A stretch of DNA of 64,000 nt from CAVZAB01 sp963773155 (GTDB taxonomy: Bacteria > Pseudomonadota > Alphaproteobacteria > Rhizobiales > Beijerinckiaceae): NCBI GenBank assembly GCA_963773155.1, contig CAVZAB010000008.1, forward strand, positions 56,354 to 120,353, in the 5' to 3' direction. The first letter of the stretch is position 1. Every line of letters begins with the position of its first letter. This document shows, one piece after another, positions 17,286 through 25,749 of the stretch. The position numbers and the translations under genes are program-made. The notes under the pieces were generated by a model. That model saw nothing but the letters and a program-made list of their open reading frames with translations, had not been told where the DNA came from and ran no database searches.

Positions 17286-19223
17286 ATGAGCACGTCGAAC
17301 CGCAATAAGCCGCCCGGCAAGAACGATGCGCCGCACGAACCCTTCAAGCGGGCGATCGCCGGCGTCATGCGTGCGATGTCGCGGGCGCAAGATCTCGAGG
17401 TAACCTATTCGGCCGAAAGGCCGGCCTTGATCGGTAGCGGCGAGGGCGCCAAGGCCCGGCTGCCCGAACCGCCGCGCCGGCTGACCCGTCAGGATGCGGC
17501 GATCGTGCGCGGCCACGCCGATTCCATGGCCCTCAAACTCGCCTGCCACGATGCCAAAATTCACCGCCGGCTGGTGCCGCAGGGGTCGTCGGCACGGGCC
17601 GTCTTCGAAGCGGTCGAGCAGGCGCGCGTCGAGGCGATCGGCTCGCGCCGGATGCAGGGGGTCGCCACCAATCTGGCGGCCATGCTGGACGACCGATATC
17701 AGCGCGGCAATCTGGCCGAGGTCAGCGAACGGGCCGAGGCGCCGATCGAAATGGCCGTCGCCATGATCGTCCGGCAGCGCTTGACCGGGCTAGCGCCGCC
17801 GCCGGCGGCCCGCCGGATCGTCGATTTGTGGAGCGCCTGGATCGAGCAGCGGGCCGGCGCCGACCTCGATCGGCTCGGCACCCGCCTCGACGACCAACGG
17901 GCGTTCGGCAAGCTGGTGCACAAGCTGCTCGCCGATCTCGACATGGGCGAGGAAAGCCAGACCGATCCCGATGAATCCGACGAGGATGCGGCGCAAGATC
18001 AGGCCAAGGACAGTGAAGAAAAGGGCGATAGCGGCGGCGAACAGGACGAGTCCGGCGAGACCGTCGACATGCAGCAGTCGGAACAAGCCACCGATCAGGT
18101 CGAGGCGGGGGCGATGGAGGCCCAGGACGCGCCGAGCGGCGATTATGAAGAATCGGAGGACGGCGATTCCGAGGAAGCGGCGGAAAACCGGCGGCAGGCA
18201 GAACGCGCCGCGCAGGCCAAACGCGGCCCCGACTACAAGGTCTTTGTCACGCAATTCGACGAGGTCGTCACCGCCGAGGAATTGTGCGAGCCGGAGGAAT
18301 TGGAACGGTTGCGCGCCTATCTCGACAAGCAATTGCAGCATCTGTCGAATGTCGTCTCGCGTCTCGCCAATCGTCTGCAGCGCCGCCTGATGGCCCAACA
18401 GAACCGGTCGTGGGACTTCGATCTCGAGGAGGGCAGCCTCGACCCCGCTCGGTTGTCGCGGGTCATTGTCGATCCGCAGCAGCCGCTCTCATTCAAGCGC
18501 GAGAAGGACACGGATTTCCGCGACACGGTCGTCACGCTGCTGCTCGACAATTCCGGCTCGATGCGCGGCCGGCCGATCACGGTTGCCGCGACCTGCGCCG
18601 ATATTCTGGCGCGGACGCTCGAGCGCTGCGCAGTCAAGGTCGAAATCCTCGGTTTCACGACCAGGGCTTGGAAGGGTGGCCAGGCCCGCGAAACCTGGCT
18701 GCAGGCCGGCAAGCCCGCCGCGCCAGGCCGGCTCAACGATCTGCGCCACATCATCTACAAATCGGCGGATGCGCCGTGGCGAAGGGCGCGCAAGAATCTC
18801 GGCTTGATGATGCGCGAGGGCCTGCTCAAGGAAAACATCGACGGCGAAGCCCTCGACTGGGCGCATCGGCGACTGCTCGCCCGCAGCGAGCAACGCAAAA
18901 TCCTGATGATGATTTCCGACGGCGCGCCGGTCGACGATTCGACGCTCTCGGTCAATCCCGGCAATTATCTCGAAAAACATCTGCGCTATGTTATCGAGGA
19001 AATCGAGCTCCACTCGCCGGTCGAACTGATCGCGATAGGGATCGGCCACGACGTCACCCGCTATTACCGGCGCGCCGTTACCATTGTCGATGCGGAAGAA
19101 TTGGGCGGGGTGATGACGGAAAAGCTCGCCGAGCTGTTCAGCGAAGATTCGCGCTTGCGCCAATCTTTGCATTCGCTGCGCGCCGCAACGGCGCGCAGCC
19201 GCAGAGCCGGCCGGCCGGCCTAG
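17286..19223 (+). CDS. cobT: Cobaltochelatase subunit CobT
   Basis: 645 residues, typical of CobT. An N-terminal helical region is followed by a strongly acidic, Asp/Glu-rich linker (about residues 218-300), then a von Willebrand A domain with the MIDAS motif LLLDNSGSM near residue 420. CobT partners CobS in the chaperone complex of the cobaltochelatase. Start is ATG 17286, giving MSTSNRNKPPGK; the open frame continues upstream into cobS but without a better start. Its stop overlaps the last codon of the convergent rpmB by four bases. Confidence 0.96.
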   Translation: MSTSNRNKPPGKNDAPHEPFKRAIAGVMRAMSRAQDLEVTYSAERPALIGSGEGAKARLPEPPRRLTRQDAAIVRGHADSMALKLACHDAKIHRRLVPQGSSARAVFEAVEQARVEAIGSRRMQGVATNLAAMLDDRYQRGNLAEVSERAEAPIEMAVAMIVRQRLTGLAPPPAARRIVDLWSAWIEQRAGADLDRLGTRLDDQRAFGKLVHKLLADLDMGEESQTDPDESDEDAAQDQAKDSEEKGDSGGEQDESGETVDMQQSEQATDQVEAGAMEAQDAPSGDYEESEDGDSEEAAENRRQAERAAQAKRGPDYKVFVTQFDEVVTAEELCEPEELERLRAYLDKQLQHLSNVVSRLANRLQRRLMAQQNRSWDFDLEEGSLDPARLSRVIVDPQQPLSFKREKDTDFRDTVVTLLLDNSGSMRGRPITVAATCADILARTLERCAVKVEILGFTTRAWKGGQARETWLQAGKPAAPGRLNDLRHIIYKSADAPWRRARKNLGLMMREGLLKENIDGEALDWAHRRLLARSEQRKILMMISDGAPVDDSTLSVNPGNYLEKHLRYVIEEIELHSPVELIAIGIGHDVTRYYRRAVTIVDAEELGGVMTEKLAELFSEDSRLRQSLHSLRAATARSRRAGRPA

Positions 19224-19507
19224 GCTATGGCCTGGCGCTTCTTGATTTCGCGCTTGAGCGCGAGCGCATTGGCCGACAGATCGGTGTCGCTTGCCTTCAG
19301 CAGAAAGGCGTCAAGACCACCGCGGTGTTCGACCGAGCGCAATGAGGCCGCCGCGACCCGCAGACGGACCGAACGTTGCAGCGATTCGGAAATTAAGGTG
19401 ACCCGGCAAAGATTGGGCAGGAACCGCGTCTTGGTTTTGCGGTTCGAATGGCTGACCAAATGGCCGCTCTGGACGGCCTTGCCGGTCAATTCACAGCGGC
19501 GCGACAT
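19220..19507 (-). CDS. rpmB: 50S ribosomal protein L28
   Basis: 95 residues. The N-terminus MSRRCELTGKAVQSGH and the following NRKTKTRFLPNL are diagnostic of L28. The protein binds 23S rRNA in the large subunit. The gene is isolated, read toward cobT and divergent from the DUF3108 gene, sharing with it a 344-base upstream region with an 11-bp direct repeat. Confidence 0.96.
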   Translation of the reverse strand: MSRRCELTGKAVQSGHLVSHSNRKTKTRFLPNLCRVTLISESLQRSVRLRVAAASLRSVEHRGGLDAFLLKASDTDLSANALALKREIKKRQAIA

Positions 19508-19630
19508 TATGCTTCCTTTCGATGCGACGGTCCGATCCGGCGGTCTCGCCGCACGCGCCCGCTGGGCAACCGCGGGCCACGAACGATAATCGGGAAGAGG
19601 GCGATATAGTCGAGGTCCCGACAGCCGTCA

Positions 19631-19667
19631 AGCCGTTCGACAGCCGTTCGACAGCCGTTCGACAGCC
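19631..19667. repeat. 11-bp direct repeat, three perfect copies plus a partial
   Basis: AGCCGTTCGAC occurs three times in perfect tandem at 19631-19641, 19642-19652 and 19653-19663, followed by AGCC. The period is about one helical turn. It lies in the divergent intergenic region between rpmB and the DUF3108 gene. It may be a protein-binding array or simple slippage; nothing else distinguishes the two. The rest of 19508-19851 shows no gene. Confidence 0.75.
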
Positions 19668-19851
19668 AGCCGGACGGCAACCGGGTGATTGGACCCGGAC
19701 CATTTGCGCCGGACCCATGCGGCCTCACTTTCGGCGCGAAACGGTTCGGCCGGTGCCGCCGGGGCGGCGCCATGAAACCGTCGGAATTACCTCGACAGAT
19801 GCGCGTTCTGCGTCCAGAATCCGACAAATCATTCCTCGATTGGGCATAGTC

Positions 19852-20679
19852 ATGCTGGCATTCAGCCGTTCCTGGTCGCGGGCCCTGGTTTTGCTCGGCC
19901 CGATCCTGTGCGCCTATCCGGCACGCGCCACAAGCCTGCACGTGCAATATGGGGTCTCGCTGGTCGGCCTGCCGATCGGCGTCGCCAACCTGACTGGCAC
20001 ATTCAGCCCCGGCGGCTACAAAATCGATGGCAATGCCAAGGTCACCGGCTTGGCCAGCATTATCGCGAGTTCGCGCGGCGCGGCGACCGCCTCCGGCAAT
20101 TTTTCCGGCGGTCACGTCCAGCCGAGCGCCTATTCGACCACCGCCGCCAACGCGACCGAAAGCCGTTCGGTGCGGATGGCAATGGCAGGCGGCGCGGTGC
20201 GGTTGATCGATATTGCGCCGCCCTTCGAGGAACGGGCCGACCGGGTCCCAATTTCCGATACCGACAAGAAGGACATTATCGACCCGATGAGCGCGCTGGT
20301 GATGACGGTGCCGGCCGGCGAACCGATGGTTGGCGCTGCCGCCTGCAACCGAACGCTGCCGATATTCGATGGCGGTGCCCGATTCGACGTGACCCTCACT
20401 TTTGTCGGGACCCGGCAAGTCAAGACTAGGGGTTATGCCGGCCCGGTCACCGTCTGCGCGGCCCGCTACACGCCGATTGCCGGCCATCGACCGGATCGCA
20501 AGGCAACGCAATTCATGGCCAATAACCGCGAGATCGAGACCTGGTTGGCGCCGGTCGAGGGCAGCCGGGTCGTCTTCCCGTTCCGGATCTCGATCATGAC
20601 CATGATCGGAATGACGGTGATCGAGGCCTCGGAATTCAGCGTCGATAGCCGGACGACCTCGGCCGCCGCCCCGAATTAG
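19852..20679 (+). CDS. DUF3108 domain-containing exported protein
   Basis: 275 residues from ATG 19852. An N-terminal signal peptide ends near ARA (about residue 26). The rest fits DUF3108: VQYGVSLVGLPIG, then a beta-rich body with FDGGARFDVTLTFV and ending IEASEFSVDS. This family is periplasmic or outer-membrane-associated with no defined function. The start was placed at the signal peptide; the frame is open upstream but without signal-like sequence. Commonly found beside rpmB and cobT in this order. Confidence 0.85.
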   Translation: MLAFSRSWSRALVLLGPILCAYPARATSLHVQYGVSLVGLPIGVANLTGTFSPGGYKIDGNAKVTGLASIIASSRGAATASGNFSGGHVQPSAYSTTAANATESRSVRMAMAGGAVRLIDIAPPFEERADRVPISDTDKKDIIDPMSALVMTVPAGEPMVGAAACNRTLPIFDGGARFDVTLTFVGTRQVKTRGYAGPVTVCAARYTPIAGHRPDRKATQFMANNREIETWLAPVEGSRVVFPFRISIMTMIGMTVIEASEFSVDSRTTSAAAPN

Positions 20680-21235
20680 CCGGACCGCCGCCGCGCGGCT
20701 CCGCCCAACCTTGTCCCGAAACGGCGATCAATGCTTAACGCTGCGCCAATAGCGGCGTCCGCTGCTGAACCCGGTCGCAGGGCTGCCCCCAGATATGGGG
20801 GCGCCCGGCGCCGGCACCAACGAGATCGGCGGGAACAGGTGGTGAAACTTCGGCATGGGGCGATTCGTGCCGGCTTTGTTCATGCTCCGGACCGGAAGTT
20901 AAGGCGGCCGGTCCGCGAGCGCCAAACTTGCCGTTGACAAACCGGCCGATCGGAGTCCGTCGGGGCGGCCTTGCCGATTGCCGCCCATTCAGGTCGTTGG
21001 CCGGATGATTTACCACAGCTAGTATCGGACCGATCACTTACCGCGACATGTGGGCGTGAACAAAGGCGGATCCTCGGCAGGTCAGCGATTCGGGCTCGAT
21101 TCGTTCTCGCCCCGTTCAATTGGTGAAAAGGGGCTCGATCAGGCGTGCCGTTGTGGTACAGCTTGCGCCGAATGGAGTGCCGCTCGGTGCTCTTCTCCAA
21201 CCGAAGGTTTCGCCGGAGGTCCGCTGCCGGCGGAC
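20680..21235. other. 556-base region without a recognisable gene
   Basis: Short frames here do not resemble known proteins and lack ribosome-binding sites. A perfect GC hairpin, GCCCCC (20785-20790) and GGGGGC (20797-20802) around AGATAT, has no T tract. The region must hold the promoter of the helicase gene, but I see no convincing -35/-10 pair. Confidence 0.5.
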
Positions 21236-24200
21236 ATGGCCATGAACATTTCCCTGACGGCGCCGACGCGCCCCTTGCAGACGCAGGACCGTGCCCATGG
21301 CGTCACCGCCCTGCTCGGTCCGACCAATACTGGCAAGACCCATTACGCGCTCGAGCGGATGCTGGCCCATTCCTCCGGCATCATCGGTCTGCCGCTGCGG
21401 CTTTTGGCGCGCGAAGTCTATAACAGCGCCGTCGACAGGGTCGGTGCCGAGCAGGTCGCTTTGATCACCGGCGAGGAGAAGATCAAGCCGAACAACCCCC
21501 GCTATTGGGTTTCGACGGTCGAGGCGATGCCGCGCGATCTCGACGTCGCTTTTGTCGCCATCGACGAGATCCAGCTCGCTGGCGATCTCGACCGCGGCCA
21601 TGTTTTTACCGACCGGCTGCTCAACCGCCGCGGGCGCGATGAGACCCTGGTCATCGGCGCCATGACGATGCGGCGCGCCGTCGAACAATTGCTGCCGGGC
21701 GTCCATGTCGTTTCGCGGCCGCGCCTGTCCCGATTGAGCTTTGCCGGCGAGCGCAAATTGTCGCGGCTGCCGCCGCGCTGCGCGATCGTCGCCTTCTCGG
21801 CCGAGGAGGTCTACACGATTGCCGAACTCGTTCGCCGCCAGCGCGGCGGTGCGGCGGTGGTTCTCGGCGCTCTGAGCCCGCGCACCCGCAACGCCCAGGT
21901 GGCGCTCTACCAACAGGGCGACGTCGATTATGTGATCGCGACCGATGCCATTGGCATGGGTCTCAATCTCGACGTCGATCATGTTGCCTTTGCCGCCGAC
22001 CGCAAATTCGACGGCTGGCAATTCCGCCGCCTCAACGCCGCCGAATTCGGGCAGATCGCCGGTCGCGCCGGCCGTCACCTGCGGGACGGCACTTTTGGCA
22101 CCAGCGGGCGATGTCCGCCCTTCGACGACGATCTCGTCGGCCAATTGGAGGACCATCGTTTCGATCCGGTCGGACATTTGCAATGGCGCAATTCCGATCT
22201 CAACTTCGCCTCCATCGAAACGTTGCAGGCCTCGCTCGACCAATTGCCACAGGAGCCGGGGCTGACGCGCGCGCCGCTCGCCGAGGATGTCCTGATCCTC
22301 GATATTGCCGCCCATGACGAGGAGGTGCGCGGGCGGGCGGGCTCGCGCGGCGACGTCCAGACGCTGTGGGACGCCTGTCAAATCCCTGATTACCGGAAAG
22401 TTTCGCCCGGTGCGCACGCCGAACTCGTCTTGTCGATCTATCGCTTCATCGGGGGCGGCGGCCGGATACCTGATGATTGGTTCAAGCGCCAATTGGCGCT
22501 GTTTGAGCGGACCGACGGCGACATCGACACTTTATCGGCGCGCATCGCCCAGGTCAGAACCTGCACCTATATTGCCAACCGCCCCGATTGGCTTGCCGAT
22601 CCTGAGCATTGGCAGGGGGTCGCGCGTCAGGTAGAGGACAATCTGTCGGACGCTTTGCATGAGCGTCTTGCCCATAGGTTCGTCGACCGGCGCACGAGCG
22701 TTCTGATGCGCCGCCTGAGAGAGAATGTGATGCTGGAAGCGGAAATCACGGCCGCTGGCGACGTCAATGTCGAGGGTCAACACGTCGGCCGGCTGGAGGG
22801 CTTCCGCTTTACCCCGGATCCACAGGCAGCCGGCGAGGCGGCCAAGGCGCTCAATGCGGCGGCCCAGAAAGCGCTGGTCGGCGAAATTGAGGCGCGGGCC
22901 AACCGTTTTCGGGAGGCCGTCGACGAGGCATTCATCCTTGCCAACGACGGCATCGTGCGTTGGCTCGGCGAAGCGGTCGGCAAGATTGCCGCCGGGGACA
23001 AGATCCTTGCCCCGCGCCTTCGCGTTCTCGCCGACGAACAGCTGAGCGGCGCCAGTCTCGATCAGGTGCAAAGGCGCCTCGACCTCTGGCTTGCCCAGCA
23101 TCTCAAGAAGTTGCTCGGCCCGCTCAACGAGCTGGAGGCCGGCGAGGGACTCGATGGCATGGCGCGCGGCATCGCCTTCCAGGTCGCCGAATCGCTTGGC
23201 GTGCTCGAACGTTCGCGGGTGGCTGAAGAGGTCAAAAACCTCGATCAGACGGCGCGGGCGAGTTTGCGCCGCCTCGGCCTACGCTTCGGCGCCTATCACA
23301 TCTATTTGCCGCAATTGCTGAAACCCGCCCCGCGCGCCGTAGCGGCGCAATTATGGGCCTTGAAGAACGGCGGCATCGAGCAGACCAAGGGACTCGACGA
23401 AGTACCGCATCTTGCGGCCTCCGGCCGGACCTCGTTTCCCGCCAACAAGGACGTGCCGCGTGGCCTTTACCGCGCCGCTGGCTTCCGGGTCTGCGCCGAG
23501 CGGGCGGTGCGGATCGACATTTTAGAGCGGCTTGCCGACCTGATCCGGCCGGCCATCAATTATCGTCCGGGCTTGACGCCGGGCGAGCCGCCGCCCGGCG
23601 CCGCGGATGGCGACGGCTTCGTGACGACGGTCGCGATGACCTCGCTTGCCGGCTGTTCCGGCGAGGATTTTGCCTCGATCCTGCGCTCGCTCGGCTATGT
23701 CGCGGAGCGGCGCTCCGGGCCGGCCATTACCGTCAAGCTGGTGCGTTTGGCCGCGACCGTGCCGGTCACGCCGGAATCGCCGGCTAGTGAACCTGGGGTG
23801 GCAAGCGAAGCTGGCACTGTAAAGGCATTCGAACCGGGGTCGAGCGGCGGGGCGGCGACGTTTGCCGGCGCCGCCGAACCTCCCGCCGCCGCAGACGGCG
23901 AGGCGGGCGACCCTCAGGAGGCCGCTGCCGCCGGGCCGGCGACGATTGCTTGCGCCGGCGAACCTCCCGCCGCCGCGGAGGGCGAGGCGGGCGACCCTCA
24001 TCAGCCCCCTCCCGCTGCGCCGGCGACGCTTGGCGGACCGCCAAAGGCTGGCGATCCGGACGAGCCGGCCAATATCGCCGAACCGGTCGTTGGTGATGCT
24101 GGCGGCGGTGAAGCTGGCGGCAGCGCAGCAATGGCCGAGATCGAAGTCTGGCGGGCCAATCGGCATCATCCGGCCGGCAAAGGGCTGCCGCGCGGCGATC

Positions 24201-24568
24201 GCCCGCGCCGTCCGGCCCGTCCGGTTCAGCGGGAAATTGTCGTGGCGCCGGCCGCAGCGCTCGTCGACCAGCCTTTGGCGGCGGCGGCCCGTGGTCCATC
24301 CAGCCGACCGGAGGACTCCCGCCCCGCCGGCCGGCCGCGGCCGCGCCCGGACCGGCGTTCGGGCCCCGACAATGGCCGCGACAAGGCCGCGGAACGGCCG
24401 GACCGGAAACCCGGCGGGCCGCCGCGGGGCGAGCCGCGAAAGCCCGATCGGCTCTTTGCGACGACGGCCAACCGCGGCGCGCAGGAACGGCCGATCGACC
24501 CCGATTCCCCGTTTGCCAAACTGCTGGCGCTGAAGGCCGCCCTCGAAAACAAGCCGAAGAAGGATTGA
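21236..24568 (+). CDS. SUV3-like DExH RNA helicase
   Basis: About 1110 residues from ATG 21236 (ATG 21242 is possible). Homologous to mitochondrial SUPV3L1/SUV3: Walker A GPTNTGKTH at 28-36, DEIQ motif II, motif V ATDAIGMGLNLDVDHV, and motif VI QIAGRAGRHLRDG. It unwinds RNA, probably in a degradosome-like setting. The last 260 residues are low-complexity, Ala/Pro/Gly/Asp-rich then Arg-rich, and include a duplicated 28-residue unit. The stop overlaps the S4-domain gene start by four bases, so the two are translationally coupled. Confidence 0.92.
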   Translation: MAMNISLTAPTRPLQTQDRAHGVTALLGPTNTGKTHYALERMLAHSSGIIGLPLRLLAREVYNSAVDRVGAEQVALITGEEKIKPNNPRYWVSTVEAMPRDLDVAFVAIDEIQLAGDLDRGHVFTDRLLNRRGRDETLVIGAMTMRRAVEQLLPGVHVVSRPRLSRLSFAGERKLSRLPPRCAIVAFSAEEVYTIAELVRRQRGGAAVVLGALSPRTRNAQVALYQQGDVDYVIATDAIGMGLNLDVDHVAFAADRKFDGWQFRRLNAAEFGQIAGRAGRHLRDGTFGTSGRCPPFDDDLVGQLEDHRFDPVGHLQWRNSDLNFASIETLQASLDQLPQEPGLTRAPLAEDVLILDIAAHDEEVRGRAGSRGDVQTLWDACQIPDYRKVSPGAHAELVLSIYRFIGGGGRIPDDWFKRQLALFERTDGDIDTLSARIAQVRTCTYIANRPDWLADPEHWQGVARQVEDNLSDALHERLAHRFVDRRTSVLMRRLRENVMLEAEITAAGDVNVEGQHVGRLEGFRFTPDPQAAGEAAKALNAAAQKALVGEIEARANRFREAVDEAFILANDGIVRWLGEAVGKIAAGDKILAPRLRVLADEQLSGASLDQVQRRLDLWLAQHLKKLLGPLNELEAGEGLDGMARGIAFQVAESLGVLERSRVAEEVKNLDQTARASLRRLGLRFGAYHIYLPQLLKPAPRAVAAQLWALKNGGIEQTKGLDEVPHLAASGRTSFPANKDVPRGLYRAAGFRVCAERAVRIDILERLADLIRPAINYRPGLTPGEPPPGAADGDGFVTTVAMTSLAGCSGEDFASILRSLGYVAERRSGPAITVKLVRLAATVPVTPESPASEPGVASEAGTVKAFEPGSSGGAATFAGAAEPPAAADGEAGDPQEAAAAGPATIACAGEPPAAAEGEAGDPHQPPPAAPATLGGPPKAGDPDEPANIAEPVVGDAGGGEAGGSAAMAEIEVWRANRHHPAGKGLPRGDRPRRPARPVQREIVVAPAAALVDQPLAAAARGPSSRPEDSRPAGRPRPRPDRRSGPDNGRDKAAERPDRKPGGPPRGEPRKPDRLFATTANRGAQERPIDPDSPFAKLLALKAALENKPKKD
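23861..24028 (+). repeat. Two tandem 84-bp units in the helicase tail
   Basis: Units 23861-23944 and 23945-24028 each encode 28 residues with the shared core EPPAA(A)xGEAGDP and ending PAT. A degenerate third copy may begin after 24028. The period keeps the frame. Confidence 0.8.
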
Positions 24569-24942
24569 TCCTGTTGACGCCTCCGGCCGAGCCGCCGGTT
24601 GAGCGACAGAGGCTGGACCGGTGGCTGTTTTTCGCGCGGCTGGCCAAGAGCCGTTCGCTGGCCGCCAAATGGATCGTTGACGGCCACGTGCGGGTCAACA
24701 GTCGGCGGGTCAGGCAGGCGGCCAAGCCGGTCCACGCGGGCGATGTGATCACCCTGGCGCTCGAATGCGAGGTGCGGGTCCTGCGGATCGTGGCGACCGG
24801 GCTGAGACGCGGACCGGCGCGCGAGGCGGCCCGCCTGTTTGACGATATCGACGCCGCAGCTGATCGCGCACTGGCCCATTGTCGCAGGGCAAAGCTGCGC
24901 CAGATAGGGGAGATTATTGGCTTTTTGCCGCCCCGTTGCTAA
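24565..24942 (+). CDS. RNA-binding S4 domain protein (HslR/Hsp15-like)
   Basis: 125 residues. The S4 motif ERQRLDRWLFFARLAKSRSLAAKWI, then GHVRVNSRRVRQAAKPVHAGDVI, is the core of Hsp15/HslR, which recycles 50S subunits carrying stalled nascent chains. The probable start is TTG at 24565, overlapping the helicase stop; a second TTG at 24574 is possible. The order helicase - S4 protein - fdxA - carD is conserved among related bacteria. Confidence 0.88.
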   Translation: MILLTPPAEPPVERQRLDRWLFFARLAKSRSLAAKWIVDGHVRVNSRRVRQAAKPVHAGDVITLALECEVRVLRIVATGLRRGPAREAARLFDDIDAAADRALAHCRRAKLRQIGEIIGFLPPRC

Positions 24943-24999
24943 GACGCGACAGGCGGCGGGAGCGCCGCCCACGTCGACCGGGCAAGAGGACCTGTGGAA

Positions 25000-25338
25000 A
25001 TGACCTATGTCGTTGTCGAGAATTGCATAAAATGCAAATATATGGACTGCATCGAGGTCTGCCCCGTCGATTGTTTCTACGAGGGCGAAAATATGCTGGT
25101 GATCCATCCGGACGAATGTATCGATTGCGGCGTCTGTGAACCGGAATGTCCAGCCGAGGCAATTAAGCCGGACACCGAACCGGGCCTCGAGACCTGGCTC
25201 AAGCTCAATGCCGAATATGCCAAGACCTGGCCGAACATAACGGTGAAGGGCGAAGCGCCAGCTGACGGCAAGGCTTTCGATGGCGTGCCAAACAAGTTCG
25301 AGACCTTTTTCTCGCCAGAGCCAGGCAATGGGGATTAA
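25000..25338 (+). CDS. fdxA: Seven-iron ferredoxin FdxA
   Basis: 112 residues. Cysteines fit a 3Fe-4S/4Fe-4S ferredoxin: C9, C17 and C50 for one cluster and C21, C40, C43 and C46 for the other, with CIDCGVCEPECP in the second motif. The ATG at 25000 is preferred over the GTG at 24994 because AGAGGA sits nine bases before it but too close to the GTG. It transfers electrons in the cytosol; partner unknown. Confidence 0.95.
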   Translation: MTYVVVENCIKCKYMDCIEVCPVDCFYEGENMLVIHPDECIDCGVCEPECPAEAIKPDTEPGLETWLKLNAEYAKTWPNITVKGEAPADGKAFDGVPNKFETFFSPEPGNGD

Positions 25339-25346
25339 TGGTCAAA

Positions 25347-25365
25347 CAATCGAATTAATCGATTG
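25347..25365. promoter_or_regulatory. Inverted repeat downstream of fdxA
   Basis: CAATCGA (25347-25353) and TCGATTG (25359-25365) form a perfect seven-base inverted repeat around ATTAA, starting nine bases after the fdxA stop. It is AT-rich for this genome and has no T tract. It could be an operator or a weak terminator. Confidence 0.4.
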
Positions 25366-25415
25366 ACATGGGTTAACCTTTGGCTGCGAGCGGCGAGTCC
25401 GCCGCATGCTTTTCT

Positions 25416-25444
25416 TTGATTTTTGCGTTTTTTCATGATATACG
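25416..25444 (+). promoter_or_regulatory. Candidate sigma-70 promoter for carD
   Basis: TTGATT (25416-25421) and TATACG (25439-25444) are separated by exactly 17 bases inside an unusually T-rich segment (about 25410-25452). It would start transcription near 25451, leaving a leader of about 300 nt before the carD ATG. The rest of 25339-25749 shows no gene. Confidence 0.42.
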
Positions 25445-25749
25445 TTTTTTTAACAGTCGATCCCATCTCTCGATCTCGTTCTGTTGTGGGGCCGCCCCGT
25501 TTGGGAGGCAGGGTGCGTTGCGCGCGCTCGGTGTCAGGTGCGAAGACAAGGGGTGGTTCTTTCCGCCCGTAGCGCCTTCGGGGACACGACAGAAATGGTG
25601 ACATCGGATTTCGATGCAGACTGAGGCGCGGCGCTTGGGCCTTGGCCTGATGCGGCTAACCGCGCCCTGATGACGTTTCCGGCGTGTATGGCCGGCCGAC
25701 ATCGCGCGTCCCGTCTCCAAAGCGGGAGCAAATAAGGAGTAAGCAGGGC

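Noticed and set aside
20785..20802. GC hairpin as a terminator
   Set aside because: Perfect stem but no T tract, and more than 100 bases after the DUF3108 stop.
21116..22492. Minus-strand open frame of 458 codons
   Set aside because: Antisense to the helicase core, no domain, no start signal.
25335..25435. Minus-strand small basic peptide (MKKRKNQRKACGG...) in the fdxA-carD gap
   Set aside because: It resembles a small basic ribosomal-type protein, but no ribosome-binding site precedes the Met and no known family matched.
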